This document shows positions 49,860 to 59,413 of a DNA stretch of 59,441 nt, piece after piece; position 1 is the stretch's first letter, and every line of letters begins with the position of its first letter. The DNA lies in contig UQUC01000004.1 in the NCBI GenBank assembly GCA_900544105.1, positions 1 through 59,441 on the forward strand, in the 5' to 3' direction. A program made the position numbers and the translations under genes. The notes under the pieces were generated by a model. It made no database searches. It was not told the DNA's origin and saw only the letters and a program-made list of their open reading frames with translations. This DNA is from an uncultured Oscillibacter sp. (GTDB taxonomy: Bacteria; Bacillota; Clostridia; Oscillospirales; Oscillospiraceae).

Positions 49860-52800
49860 CTATTGGATCTCCAATTCCTTCGCCATATCGTTCAGGTTGA
49901 TGGTCAAGATCTTACTGACCCCCTGCTCCTGCATGGTGATGCCATACAGCACGTCGGCGGCCTCCATGGTGCCCCGGCGGTGGGTGATAACGATGAACTG
50001 GGTCTTATCCGCCAGCGTCCGCATATAGCGGGCCGTACGGACCACGTTGGCCTCGTCCAGAGCCGCCTCGATCTCGTCCATAATGCAGAACGGGGTGGGA
50101 TGCACCTTTAAAATGGCGAAATACAACGCGATGGCCACGAACGCCTTCTCACCGCCGGAGAGCAGCGAAATGGTTTTCAGGGCCTTACCGGGGGGCTGGG
50201 CCTTGATCTCGATGCCGCAATCCAGAATGTGCTCCGGGTCCTCCAGCTCCAGCTTGGCCTGACCGCCGCCGAACAGTTCCACAAAGGTCTGCTCAAAGCT
50301 TTCACTGAGCAGCTTGAACTGCTGGCCGAAAATGTCGGTCATCTGGGAGGTGATCTCCCCGATGATGCCGGTCAGCTCGCCCTTGGCCTTTTCCACATCG
50401 TTCCGCTGGTCCGTCAAGTAAGTATATCGGCCATTGACCCGCTCAAACTCGTCGATGGCGCCTACGTTGATGGCGCCGAGACCGTTGATCTCCCGTTTCA
50501 GCTCCGCTACCCGGCGGGATGCCTTGGGCACGCTTTCCAGCTCGATCCGCTGGGCCTGGGCATCGGAATGGTTCAGCTCGTAGGTTTCCCACAGCTTGTC
50601 CAAGATCTGCTTTTCCTCCATGGCGGAGGTAGTGAGTTTCGTTTCCAGTCTGCTGGCGGCCCGTTCCAGATTCAGGAGCGTTTCGTTCATCTCCTGACCG
50701 GCGCGGCTCTTGGCGGTGCGTTCCGCCTCCAGTGCGATCTTTTCCTGACTGATCCCCGCCAGCCGCTCTGTGATCACGGCGCTCTGGACCTTCAGCTGTG
50801 CCTGCTCCGCTCTCCGCTGGCCGATCTCGGTCTGAGCCGCCTCAATCTGCCGCTGATACTGGGCCAAGGCCGTTTCCTTCTGGCTTCGGTCACCGGACAG
50901 CTCCGCTGCCAGCGTTCGCAGATCGGCGGCACGGCGCAGCGCACCATCCCGGTTTGCGTCAATAGCAGCCAGTTCCGCTTTGTGGGCGGCGATGGTCTCA
51001 GACAGCTGCCCGGATCGGGCCAGCAGCTCGCTCTGCCCGGAGAGGATGGCCTCCGCCTGCACGCGGCAGCTTGCCGCCTCTCCTTCCCGGTCCGCCACGA
51101 TCTGCTCCGCCGCCGCGTTTCGGGTCTCGTTTTCCTGAATACGGCCGTCGATGGCCTCGATCTCACCGGCGAGATTTTCCACGCTCTCCCGCAAATTAGA
51201 AAGCAGCATATCAAACTGATTCTTCACGCCTTGCAGTCGCAGGACCTCGTCCTCAGCGGCGCGGCGCTGTGTCTCGGCGGTGGTCAGCTCGTACTGAGCC
51301 GCGTCCAGCTCCCGGCGGGAGGCTTCCTCCGCGGCTTTGGCCTCCTCCAGCTTCCGGTGCATCTCCGATGCCCGGCCATTCAGCCGTTCCAGCTCCGCCG
51401 CGCGGCTCAGCACACCAGCGCTGCGGCTGGTGGAGCCGCCGGTCATGGAGCCGCCCCGGTTAATGACCTGCCCGTCCAGTGTCACGATACGGAAAGCGTT
51501 GCGGTACTTCCGGGCCATGGCAATGCCGCAATCCAGATCCTCCGCGATCACCGTTTTTCCCAGAAGGCTGTTAAAAATTTGCGTATACTTGGGGTCGAAG
51601 CGCACCAACCGGGACGCCACGCCCACAAAACCGAACTCGTTCTCCACGCCCCGCTCCCGGAGTTCCTCTCCCCGGATGGCGGTGAGGGGCAGGAAGGTTG
51701 CGCGGCCGCCCTCCCGCTGCTTCAGGAAGGCGATGGCGCTCTTGGCGTCCTCCTCCCGGTCCACTACGATGTTCTGCAAACCGGCTCCCAAAGCGATCTC
51801 TATGGCAAGGGAATACTTGCCGTCGGTCTTCATCAGACCCGCCACCGGGCCGTGGATGCCCCGGAGGTTGTTCTGGGCCTGACAGACCAGCTTGACAGCC
51901 TTGTTGAAGCCCTCGTAGTCCTTTTCCATTTCCGTCAGCAGACGGATGCGGTTATCCAGCGCGCCCACATCCATGGTAAGCTTCACTCTGGCTTCGGCAG
52001 CAGCGTCGGCCTTCTTCTTCCGCTCCTCCATCCGCAGGGTATGTCCGCTGATAATGTTGGCGGCGGCCTCCGCGTCCTCCTGTGCGTCCTCCAAGGCCCG
52101 GCGGTTTGCCTTTGCCTCCCGCCCCTGTTCCTCTAACTGACGCTCCGCGGTCTCCTGATCCGCCAGTGCCGCCGTGCGGCGGGATCTGATCTGCTCCGTT
52201 TCCGCACGAATGGCGGCGGCCTCTGCCCGAGCGTCTGCGGCAGCGGCAATGGCGATGGCCTCTTTCCCCCGGAAGGCTTCCGCTTCCGCGGCGGCGCCTC
52301 CCGCCTGCTCCGATGCTGCCTGGGCCTGGGCCAGCAGCTTGTCCAGTTCCACATTCAGCGCGGCGGCCTGCTGTTCCAGTGCCGTCGCATGGGCGTCCTG
52401 TTCTGCTGCCTGGACCTCATAGCCCCCGGTGCGGCTCTCCGATTCTTCCAGTTCGCTTTTCGCTCGCTCAATATTCTCCGTCAGATGGCTGATGGTGCTT
52501 TCCAGCACCGCCACAGCGGAGTCCTGCTCCGCTGTCCGGGCGTCCAGTTGGGCGGCTTCAGTCCGCAGCCCCTCCGCCTCCATGTCCTTTTCCTGCATTC
52601 GCTGGCCAAACTGCTCGTTTTCCGCGAACAGTGCGTCCATGCGGGACCGGGCCTCGTCCCGTTCCTGTTCCGCGTTCCGCAGGTCGATCTCCAGCTTTCG
52701 GGCGTTGGCCTTCAACGCTTCCAGATTTTCCAGCCACAGGGAGATCTCCAACAGGCGCATCTCGTCCCGGAGGACCAGATATTTTTTTGCAGTCTCCGCC

Positions 52801-53426
52801 TGTATCCGCAGCGGCTCTACCTGAAGCTCCAGCTCTGCGATCTTATCGTTGATCCGCACCAGATTTTCCTCAGTGCGTTCCAGCTTCCGCTCCGCTTCTT
52901 CCTTCCGGTGGCGGTACTTGGAAATGCCTGCCGCCTCCTCGAAGATCTCCCGGCGGTCCGTGCTCTTGGTGGAGAGGATCTCATCCACCCGGCCCTGGCC
53001 TACGATGGAATAGCCCTCCCGACCCATGCCGGTGTCCATAAACAGCTCCGTCATGTCCTTCAGTCGGACGGACTGGCGGTTGATGTAATACTCGCTCTCT
53101 CCGCTGCGGTAATATCGCCGGGTGACGGCCACCTCGGACTCGTCCATAGAGGGGAACAGATGACCTGTGTTGTCCAGCACCAACGTCACCTGAGCAAAGC
53201 CCACCGGGGCGCGTTTTTCTGTGCCGCCGAAGATCACGTCCTCCATTTTGCCACCGCGGAGGGCCTTGCTGGACTGCTCGCCCATGACCCAGCGGATAGC
53301 GTCGGAAATGTTGGACTTGCCGGAGCCATTAGGTCCTACGATGGCCGTAATATCCTCACCGAAGTTCAGGACCGTCTTATCAGGGAAGGATTTGAAGCCC
53401 TGTACCTCCAGCGCTTTTAAGTACAT
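49860..53426 (-). CDS. smc: Chromosome segregation ATPase SMC
   Basis: A 1188-residue full-length SMC. Walker A (IVGPNGSGKSNISDAIRW) is at about residue 32. Two long coiled coils flank the hinge near residues 515-640 (GPVAGLMKTDGKYSLAIEIA). The ABC signature LLSGGEKAFVAIALYFAI and Walker B FCIMDEIEAALDEAN lie near the C-terminus. With ScpA and ScpB (40655-42078) it forms the condensin that organises the chromosome. The coiled coils are unusually Ala/Glu-rich, giving long antisense open frames. Confidence 0.97.
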   Translation of the reverse strand: MYLKALEVQGFKSFPDKTVLNFGEDITAIVGPNGSGKSNISDAIRWVMGEQSSKALRGGKMEDVIFGGTEKRAPVGFAQVTLVLDNTGHLFPSMDESEVAVTRRYYRSGESEYYINRQSVRLKDMTELFMDTGMGREGYSIVGQGRVDEILSTKSTDRREIFEEAAGISKYRHRKEEAERKLERTEENLVRINDKIAELELQVEPLRIQAETAKKYLVLRDEMRLLEISLWLENLEALKANARKLEIDLRNAEQERDEARSRMDALFAENEQFGQRMQEKDMEAEGLRTEAAQLDARTAEQDSAVAVLESTISHLTENIERAKSELEESESRTGGYEVQAAEQDAHATALEQQAAALNVELDKLLAQAQAASEQAGGAAAEAEAFRGKEAIAIAAAADARAEAAAIRAETEQIRSRRTAALADQETAERQLEEQGREAKANRRALEDAQEDAEAAANIISGHTLRMEERKKKADAAAEARVKLTMDVGALDNRIRLLTEMEKDYEGFNKAVKLVCQAQNNLRGIHGPVAGLMKTDGKYSLAIEIALGAGLQNIVVDREEDAKSAIAFLKQREGGRATFLPLTAIRGEELRERGVENEFGFVGVASRLVRFDPKYTQIFNSLLGKTVIAEDLDCGIAMARKYRNAFRIVTLDGQVINRGGSMTGGSTSRSAGVLSRAAELERLNGRASEMHRKLEEAKAAEEASRRELDAAQYELTTAETQRRAAEDEVLRLQGVKNQFDMLLSNLRESVENLAGEIEAIDGRIQENETRNAAAEQIVADREGEAASCRVQAEAILSGQSELLARSGQLSETIAAHKAELAAIDANRDGALRRAADLRTLAAELSGDRSQKETALAQYQRQIEAAQTEIGQRRAEQAQLKVQSAVITERLAGISQEKIALEAERTAKSRAGQEMNETLLNLERAASRLETKLTTSAMEEKQILDKLWETYELNHSDAQAQRIELESVPKASRRVAELKREINGLGAINVGAIDEFERVNGRYTYLTDQRNDVEKAKGELTGIIGEITSQMTDIFGQQFKLLSESFEQTFVELFGGGQAKLELEDPEHILDCGIEIKAQPPGKALKTISLLSGGEKAFVAIALYFAILKVHPTPFCIMDEIEAALDEANVVRTARYMRTLADKTQFIVITHRRGTMEAADVLYGITMQEQGVSKILTINLNDMAKELEIQ

Positions 53427-53514
53427 CTATATCTCACCTCGATCTACACCCATATACTTTGAACATACTTTAACTAAGATACTATACCAGAAAAACGCAC
53501 TTATTTCAATAGGA

Positions 53515-53540
53515 AAACGAGGGGTGTCACCCCCTCGTTT
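53515..53540 (-). terminator. Terminator overlapping the protease gene end
   Basis: AAACGAGGGG/CCCCTCGTTT stem with 6-nt loop, overlapping the last codons of the gene at 53527-54225. The following T run is short. Confidence 0.65.
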
Positions 53541-54225
53541 CGTCCATTTTCCGATAGAGCCAGTCCAATCCTTCCCGCAATCCGCCCAGCTGGTCGATGA
53601 TCCCCAGATGCACCGCCTCCTCGCCGTAGATCACGCTGCCCACATCTGCCGCCATATCATCCTTCGCCAGCATGAGGGCTTGAAATTTCTCCGCCGAGAT
53701 CCGGCTGTGTCCCGCTACAAAGGCCACGATCCGCTCCTGAAGCCGCTGAAAATAGTTATAAGTCTGAGGCGCGGCGATGACCGTTCCGCTCATCCGCACG
53801 GGATGGATGGTCATGGCGGCGGAGGGCACCGCAAAGCTCCGCTGGGCCGCCACCGCCAACGGAACGCCGATGGAATGGCTGCCCCCTAAAACGATGGCCG
53901 CCGTAGGCTTAGTCAGTCCGGCGATCAGCTCTGCGATGGCCAGTCCTGCCTCCACATCGCCGCCCACGGTGTTCAGCAGAAATAAAATACCGTCCACCTC
54001 CCGACTCTCCTCCAGCTTCGCCAGTAAAGGAAGCATATGCTCATACTGGGTGGTTTTCGTGCCATTTGGTGCCGCCGTGTGCCCCTCGATCTGTCCGATG
54101 ATGGCCAGCGTATAAACGGTTCCGTGGGCGGTTTTTGTCATGGCGGAGCCGAAATCTACTACGTTCTGGTTCACCTGACTCCCTTCCCGCTCCTCCGTCG
54201 CCTTTGTCTCCTTGTCCTTCTCCAT
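53527..54225 (-). CDS. ClpP/TepA-like serine protease
   Basis: A 232-residue ClpP-fold protease of the TepA/YmfB type. The catalytic serine is probably in LGGSHSIGVPLA near residue 117, with His in MTIHPVRMSG near residue 140. LLNTVGGDVEAGLAIAELI matches the oligomer groove. TepA-like proteins of Bacillus have been linked to protein export and SASP degradation. Here it lies alone between smc and the surface nucleotidase. Confidence 0.85.
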   Translation of the reverse strand: MEKDKETKATEEREGSQVNQNVVDFGSAMTKTAHGTVYTLAIIGQIEGHTAAPNGTKTTQYEHMLPLLAKLEESREVDGILFLLNTVGGDVEAGLAIAELIAGLTKPTAAIVLGGSHSIGVPLAVAAQRSFAVPSAAMTIHPVRMSGTVIAAPQTYNYFQRLQERIVAFVAGHSRISAEKFQALMLAKDDMAADVGSVIYGEEAVHLGIIDQLGGLREGLDWLYRKMDETRG

Positions 54226-54290
54226 TGCGATCCCTCACTTTCCCCGTTAGTCTCCGCAGGAAAGCGCCTGCCTATGCGCCTGAGTGAAAA

Positions 54291-54327
54291 AGAGAGCCGC
54301 GGAGATGAAGTCTCCGCGGCTCTTTTG
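54291..54327. terminator. Bidirectional terminator after the nucleotidase gene
   Basis: A perfect 13-bp stem (54293-54305/54311-54323) with 5-nt loop. On the minus strand it is followed by a run of T. Confidence 0.9.
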
Positions 54328-54356
54328 GAAATCAATGTGTGTTTTTCGTCTGAAAA

Positions 54357-56537
54357 TCAGGCAGCCTTGGGCAGCATCTCGGCAGCGGGGATCACCTTCA
54401 TGCAGAAGCTGGCCAGGAACTCTGCCACATTGTAACGAGGTGCCGCAGCACGGGGCGTCAGGGTCTTTTCAGCCGCCAGAACGCCGGAGCCGACAGCCCA
54501 CTGCATCGCGGGGATGGCGTACTCGCCCACCTGAGCCACGTCCTCGTAAGAGAGGATGTTGGTATCCTCGCCCACAGACACATCATAGCCCATGAACTGT
54601 GCGTAGCGGTACAGGATGGTCAGGAACTGCTGACGGGAAATGGCCTGTGCCGGGGCAAAGGTCGTTGCGGTAACACCGTTGGTCAGCTTGTTTTCAGCTG
54701 CCCAGGCGATGGCCTTGACGAAGGGAGAGGTAGCGGCCACATCACCGAAGGGATTGGCGCTCTTAGGTTCGGGAGAACCATTCATCCGCCACAGCACCGT
54801 GACCATCTGTCCACGGGTGATCGTATTGTTGGGCATGAACATCGTATCCGTGACGCCCTTGAAGATGTTGTTCTCATAGCAGTACTTCACCGCGCTGTAA
54901 TAGGCGGCGGAAGGATCCACATCCGTAAAGGGCAGGCCCTTGATGATGGTAATGCGCTCGCCGGACTCGCCGTAATCCTCTGCGGACACAACGCCCTTCA
55001 GCTCGGTCTTAACATAATCCATCACGACCTCATCCATGGGGATGCCCAGATCGTAGTTGACGGAAGCGGTCTTGAAAGCGTAGTAGGTATCGCCGCCGGC
55101 GGCCAGGAAGTCATTGGTAGCGATGGTGTAGACCGTCCTGAGATTGAAAGCCTTGCCGCCTACGGACTGGATCGTAACACGCCGGATGGTCTTGGGTGCG
55201 TGGTAGGTGGAGCCTTCATACATATCGCCCGCATCGTAGGTCTTGGTGCCGTCAATGGTGTAGACGATGCCGCTGACCTGAGGGAAGCCACCGATAGAAT
55301 CCGGCGTGCAGTAGGTCGAAGCCTCCAGAGCCTCCAGCAGCTCCGCGCCTGTGACCTTTACGATGCTCAACGTGTTGCCAAAGGGCAGCACTGTGTTGAT
55401 GTCCTTCTTAGTAATATCACCCTTCTTGATGGAGGCCCGGATACCGCCGCCGTTGGTAACAGCCGCGTCCACCCTGGTACCGTTCTTTCCGGCGCCCCAA
55501 ACCAGTGCGTCAGTGATGAGGTCGCCCAGATTGGTCTCATGGCTCCGAACATTGCCCTTCACGCCGTCCAGCTCCACCTTGGTCTTTGCAAATACGGTGC
55601 CGTAGTCGTCGTCGATCTCCTTCTTGATGGCGGCAGCTCTGGCAGCCACGGCCTTATTCTCTGCAACCATGCCCTCAACAGAGGCACTCATAGCCGTGAT
55701 CTTACCCTTGGGGTTGATGGTCACAACGCCCACGTTGGCCAGTTTGCTGCCGGTAGACGTAAGGAGCGTGCCGTTGACCTTGCCGTCCTTGTCGGTCACT
55801 TCGGCAATGTCCTTCATGGTGGAGTGGGAGTGTCCGTCAATGAACACGTCAATGCCGTCCACAACATTCAGCAGGTCCGTGGAACGGTTGCCAATGGATT
55901 CCTTGTCGATGCCCAGATGGCCCAGGCAGATGATGTAATCGCAGCCGTCCGCCTTCAGGGAGTCCACCTGTGCCTGTGCGCAATCGAACATAGACTTGTC
56001 GCCCAGAATGGTCACGCCCTTGATCTTAGCGGGGTGTGCCTTGGTTGCGGTCTCAGGGGTCTCCAAACCGAACACGCCGATCTTGACGCCGGACGGCGTG
56101 GTAAAGATCTGATTGGCGTTGAATGCCAGCTTCCCCTGATAGAGCACGTTAGCTGCCACAATGGGGAACTTGGCCTCCTTGGAGAGCTTTACCAGATTGT
56201 CATAGCCGTAGTCGAACTCATGGTTGCCCAGGGTCGTGACATCATACCCGGTCATGTTCATCAGTTCAACAGCCGTTTTGCCCTGAGAAACGCTGACCGT
56301 AGGATCGCCCTGACAAAAATCGCCAGCGTCCATCAGCAGGACATAAGCGCCATCAGCCTCATAAGCTTTCTTCAAAGCCGCTACCTTGGCATAGCCGGAA
56401 ATAGCGCCGTGCACATCGTTGGTGTGCAGCACCACTATATAGCCGTCCATCTCGCCCTTGGTCTCGTCCGCAGAGACTGTGACCGTCAGGGAGAAGATCA
56501 TAGCTATTGCCAGCAGCACAGACAGGAACTTCTTCAT
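54357..56537 (-). CDS. Surface 5'-nucleotidase/2',3'-cyclic phosphodiesterase with SLH domains
   Basis: A 726-residue secreted enzyme. Signal peptide at residues 1-24, then a metallophosphatase domain (LHTNDVHGAISGYAKVAAL, LLMDAGDFCQGDP, TLGNHEFDYGYDNL, IDGHSHSTM) and a 5'-nucleotidase C-terminal domain (NGGGIRASIKKGDIT). Residues from about 545 hold three SLH-like repeats (FTDVDPSAAYYSAVKYCYENNIF and later copies) that bind cell-wall polymer. It should release phosphate from extracellular nucleotides. Start at ATG 56537 with AAGGAGG 9 bp upstream. Confidence 0.92.
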   Translation of the reverse strand: MKKFLSVLLAIAMIFSLTVTVSADETKGEMDGYIVVLHTNDVHGAISGYAKVAALKKAYEADGAYVLLMDAGDFCQGDPTVSVSQGKTAVELMNMTGYDVTTLGNHEFDYGYDNLVKLSKEAKFPIVAANVLYQGKLAFNANQIFTTPSGVKIGVFGLETPETATKAHPAKIKGVTILGDKSMFDCAQAQVDSLKADGCDYIICLGHLGIDKESIGNRSTDLLNVVDGIDVFIDGHSHSTMKDIAEVTDKDGKVNGTLLTSTGSKLANVGVVTINPKGKITAMSASVEGMVAENKAVAARAAAIKKEIDDDYGTVFAKTKVELDGVKGNVRSHETNLGDLITDALVWGAGKNGTRVDAAVTNGGGIRASIKKGDITKKDINTVLPFGNTLSIVKVTGAELLEALEASTYCTPDSIGGFPQVSGIVYTIDGTKTYDAGDMYEGSTYHAPKTIRRVTIQSVGGKAFNLRTVYTIATNDFLAAGGDTYYAFKTASVNYDLGIPMDEVVMDYVKTELKGVVSAEDYGESGERITIIKGLPFTDVDPSAAYYSAVKYCYENNIFKGVTDTMFMPNNTITRGQMVTVLWRMNGSPEPKSANPFGDVAATSPFVKAIAWAAENKLTNGVTATTFAPAQAISRQQFLTILYRYAQFMGYDVSVGEDTNILSYEDVAQVGEYAIPAMQWAVGSGVLAAEKTLTPRAAAPRYNVAEFLASFCMKVIPAAEMLPKAA

Positions 56538-56758
56538 TCGCAAAGACCTCCTTTTTATTTAGGGCGGTACAATTTGCAAGTGAACTCCGCCCCGATATGT
56601 TCAAATTATACCATATTGTCTTTCCGTTTCAACTACTATTTGTAAATTTTTGCGTTTTGACGAGTCAATTCTCCGTGAATTCCCCCCCGTTGTCCCTCTG
56701 GTTTTTTTCAAAAAACCGTGCTATACTGACGACAGAATCTAATCTGGAGGTGCTTTTT

Positions 56759-58135
56759 ATGCGTACGCTGTTCAAGGGCGGTACCGTCATCACTGGCCGG
56801 GGTCCCAAGCGGGCTGATGTACTGGTAGAGGGTGAAAAGGTCAAGCAGGTGAGCCGCCTGATCCTCACACCGGCGGACCGGACGGTGGATGTGGAGGGCT
56901 GCCTCCTGTTCCCCGGCTTTATCGATGCCCACACCCACTTTGACCTGGATGTCTGCAATACCACTACGGCGGACGATTTTACCACCGGCAGCCGTGCGGC
57001 CCTGAAGGGCGGCACCACCACCGTCATCGACTTCGCCTGCCCCAGCAAGGGAGAAAGCCTGCAATTCGGTCTGGATCTCTGGCATAAGAAAGCAGACGGC
57101 CGCACCTTCTGCGACTACGGCTTCCACATGACCATCGACGATTGGAATGAATCCATCCGGGCGGAGCTGCCGGAAATGTTCCGTCAGGGCGTGTCCTCTT
57201 TCAAGATGTATATGGCCTACCCTGCCATGATGGTGGGCGACCGGGACATGTATTGGGCTTTGAAGGAGCTGCGGCACCTGGGCGGTATCTGCGGTGTCCA
57301 CTGTGAGAACGCCGGCGTCATCGACGGTATGATCGCTGAGAAAAAAGCCGCTGGGCTGATGGGACCCTCCAGTCATCCGGAGACCCGCCCTCCCTATCTG
57401 GAGGCCGAGGCCATCGGCCGCCTTCTGCGGATCGCCCAGGCAGCGGACTGCCCCGTGGTCATCGTCCACCTGACCAACGAGGAGGCTCTCAAGGAGGTGG
57501 AGCACGCTCGAAAACGGGGCCAGAAGGTCTATGTTGAGACCTGCCCTCAGTATCTTCTGCTGGATGAAAGCGTTTATTACGATCCCGATTACTCCCAGGC
57601 GGCCCGGTACATCTGCGCACCCCCCATCCGGGAAAAAGCCAATCAGGAAGTGTTATGGCGTGGCTTGCGCCGTGGCGAGATCCAGACGGTCTCCACCGAC
57701 CACTGCTCTTTCACACTGGCGCAGAAGGATGCGGGGCACGAGGACTTCACCAAGATCCCCGGTGGACTGCCCGGCGTGGAGACCCGTGGCGAGCTGATCT
57801 ACTCCTACGGCGTGGCCGCTAAAAAACTCTCTCTGGCCCAGATGTGCCGGGTGCTGAGTGAGAACCCCGCCAAGCTGTACGGTCTCTATCCCCGTAAGGG
57901 TGTTCTGGCCCCCGGCAGCGATGCTGACATCGTGATCTATGATCCCGGCGACAGCCATGTGATCCGGGCGGAGGACTGCATTGCCAATGTGGACTACAAC
58001 CCCTACGAGGGCTTTGTCACTGCGGGCGGCATCCGGGAGGTCTGGCTCCGGGGCCGCAAGGCCGTGGAGAATGGAAAGGTGCTGGACACCGTCCCGGCAG
58101 GCATGTATCTGGCCCGCGGAAAATGCGATCTCTGA
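56759..58135 (+). CDS. hydA: Dihydropyrimidinase/D-hydantoinase-like amidohydrolase
   Basis: A 458-residue cyclic amidohydrolase. Zinc ligands: HTHFD near residue 62, the carboxylated Lys in SSFKMYMAYPA near residue 150, GVHCEN, VHLTNEE and STDHC near residue 317. This family opens dihydropyrimidine or hydantoin rings. The exact substrate, and whether it is hydantoinase or phenylhydantoinase-like, cannot be set from sequence. ATG 56759 has GGAGGTG 5 bp upstream, and TATACT is about 35 bp upstream of that. Monocistronic. Confidence 0.88.
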   Translation: MRTLFKGGTVITGRGPKRADVLVEGEKVKQVSRLILTPADRTVDVEGCLLFPGFIDAHTHFDLDVCNTTTADDFTTGSRAALKGGTTTVIDFACPSKGESLQFGLDLWHKKADGRTFCDYGFHMTIDDWNESIRAELPEMFRQGVSSFKMYMAYPAMMVGDRDMYWALKELRHLGGICGVHCENAGVIDGMIAEKKAAGLMGPSSHPETRPPYLEAEAIGRLLRIAQAADCPVVIVHLTNEEALKEVEHARKRGQKVYVETCPQYLLLDESVYYDPDYSQAARYICAPPIREKANQEVLWRGLRRGEIQTVSTDHCSFTLAQKDAGHEDFTKIPGGLPGVETRGELIYSYGVAAKKLSLAQMCRVLSENPAKLYGLYPRKGVLAPGSDADIVIYDPGDSHVIRAEDCIANVDYNPYEGFVTAGGIREVWLRGRKAVENGKVLDTVPAGMYLARGKCDL

Positions 58136-58234
58136 GTTTTCGTCAAGCATTTTCGCTTTACAGTATCCAGTTTTCAACGTTTTGATTTTTAAATATCAAA
58201 ACACATTTCTTCTTTCCCCTGATATTTTCCATAA

Positions 58235-58263
58235 TTGCATTTTTTCGTGTTCTTTGTTATAAT
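58235..58263 (+). promoter_or_regulatory. Promoter of nrdG
   Basis: TTGCAT (58235-58240), 17-bp spacer and perfect TATAAT (58258-58263), about 110 bp before nrdG. Confidence 0.7.
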
Positions 58264-58327
58264 ACGGCTATAAAAGAGGCCGTCAGGCATTTTTTCTTCT
58301 GACAAGATCCAATGGAACATCCCAAAA

Positions 58328-58355
58328 AACCAGGGGCGGTCAACCGCCCCTGGTT
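58328..58355 (+). terminator. Strong hairpin in the nrdG leader
   Basis: AACCAGGGGCGG and its complement around TCAA (58328-58339 and 58344-58355), followed by only TTT on the plus strand but TTTTTT on the minus strand. It lies between the nrdG promoter and start codon, so it could attenuate nrdG or act from the other strand. Confidence 0.65.
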
Positions 58356-58374
58356 TACCGCAAGGAGGTATTGT

Positions 58375-58920
58375 ATGTACTACGGTGAGATCAAAAACTG
58401 TGACATAACCAACGGTGAAGGTGTCCGGGTAACGCTGTTTGTTTCCGGCTGCACCAACCACTGCGAACACTGCTTCCAGCCGCAGACCTGGGCTTTTGAT
58501 TTTGGAACGCCCTTCACGGCGGAAACAGAACAGTATCTTCTGGACCTGTTGGCCCCTTCCTACATTCATGGACTGACCCTGCTGGGCGGTGAACCTTTTG
58601 AGCCAGAAAACCAACGAGTTCTGGTCCCATTTCTCCATCGGGTGCGGGAGACCTACCCGCAAAAGACCGTATGGGCCTTCTCCGGATTCACACTGGAGGA
58701 ATTGCGGACGGAGGGCAGTCACCCCCACTGTGAGGTGACGGACGAGCTGCTATCCATGCTGGATGTACTGGTGGACGGCCGCTTTGTGGAAGAACTGAAG
58801 GATATTTCTCTCCGCTTCCGTGGGTCCAGCAACCAGCGGCTCATTGACATGAAAAAAACACTGGCATCAGGCGAGATCGTCCTGCTGCCGGATCTGGACC
58901 GGAAACCCAGTCAAGCATAA
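58375..58920 (+). CDS. nrdG: Anaerobic ribonucleotide reductase activating protein
   Basis: A 181-residue radical SAM enzyme that generates the glycyl radical on NrdD. The cluster motif is CTNHCEHC near residue 26, and LLGGEPFEPENQ is the SAM-binding GGE block. It starts at ATG 58375 after AAGGAGG. nrdD is not next to it in this window, which is less usual. Confidence 0.93.
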   Translation: MYYGEIKNCDITNGEGVRVTLFVSGCTNHCEHCFQPQTWAFDFGTPFTAETEQYLLDLLAPSYIHGLTLLGGEPFEPENQRVLVPFLHRVRETYPQKTVWAFSGFTLEELRTEGSHPHCEVTDELLSMLDVLVDGRFVEELKDISLRFRGSSNQRLIDMKKTLASGEIVLLPDLDRKPSQA

Positions 58921-58937
58921 GGAGGAATCATCCCATC

Positions 58938-59387
58938 ATGGTAACTATGGCACAGAGAATCGAAGCACTTCGGACAGAAAAAGGCCTCAGTCGTCCCGCG
59001 CTGGCGGCGGCGCTGGGACTGCCCCGCTTGTCCATCGAAAAGTTTGAAACCGGCCGCCAGACGCCCTCTCAGGAGCAACAGCAAAAGCTGGCAGGAGCCT
59101 TTGGCGTGTCCCTCCCCTATCTCCGGGGTGAGACCGACGATCCCACCAGTATGGATAACTGGCTCAGCGGTGCCGTCCCCCAGGAGGACGTGGTGCTGCC
59201 CAAAGCCGTCCGGAAGGCGACGGCTGCAGTGGTGGCCCAGTCCGGTGACAGCGGCAAGAGCGACGGTGCTGTATTCAGCGCCCTGCTGAAAAGCGACTCC
59301 TTCAAGGCGTTGGTGCGGGAAACCGTGTTGGACGTCTTAAAATCCCCCGAAGGACAGGCTCTGCTGGCAAAAGCTGTCAAAAAGTAA
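58938..59387 (+). CDS. XRE-family HTH protein
   Basis: A 149-residue protein with an XRE helix-turn-helix in residues 5-62 (IEALRTEKGLSRPALAAAL, GVSLPYLRGETD) and a C-terminal Ala/Lys-rich helical part without a known domain. AAGGAGG lies upstream of ATG 58938. It starts 17 bp after nrdG and is probably cotranscribed. Targets unknown. Confidence 0.8.
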   Translation: MVTMAQRIEALRTEKGLSRPALAAALGLPRLSIEKFETGRQTPSQEQQQKLAGAFGVSLPYLRGETDDPTSMDNWLSGAVPQEDVVLPKAVRKATAAVVAQSGDSGKSDGAVFSALLKSDSFKALVRETVLDVLKSPEGQALLAKAVKK

Positions 59388-59394
59388 GTCAAAA

Positions 59395-59413
59395 CCTCCG
59401 GCTAAGCCGGAGG
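59395..59413 (+). terminator. Terminator after the XRE gene
   Basis: CCTCCGGC/GCCGGAGG stem with TAA loop, 7 bp after the stop codon. A second small hairpin AAGCCCT/AGGGCTT follows at 59421-59437. Two successive small palindromes at the window edge could also be the end of an IS200/IS605-type element. Confidence 0.6.

Noticed and set aside
50229..52136. 635-codon plus-strand open frame
   Set aside because: It is antisense to the coiled-coil region of smc, where GC-rich Ala/Glu codons leave the opposite strand open. No start signals and no family.
55200..56645. 481-codon plus-strand open frame
   Set aside because: Antisense shadow of the 5'-nucleotidase gene.
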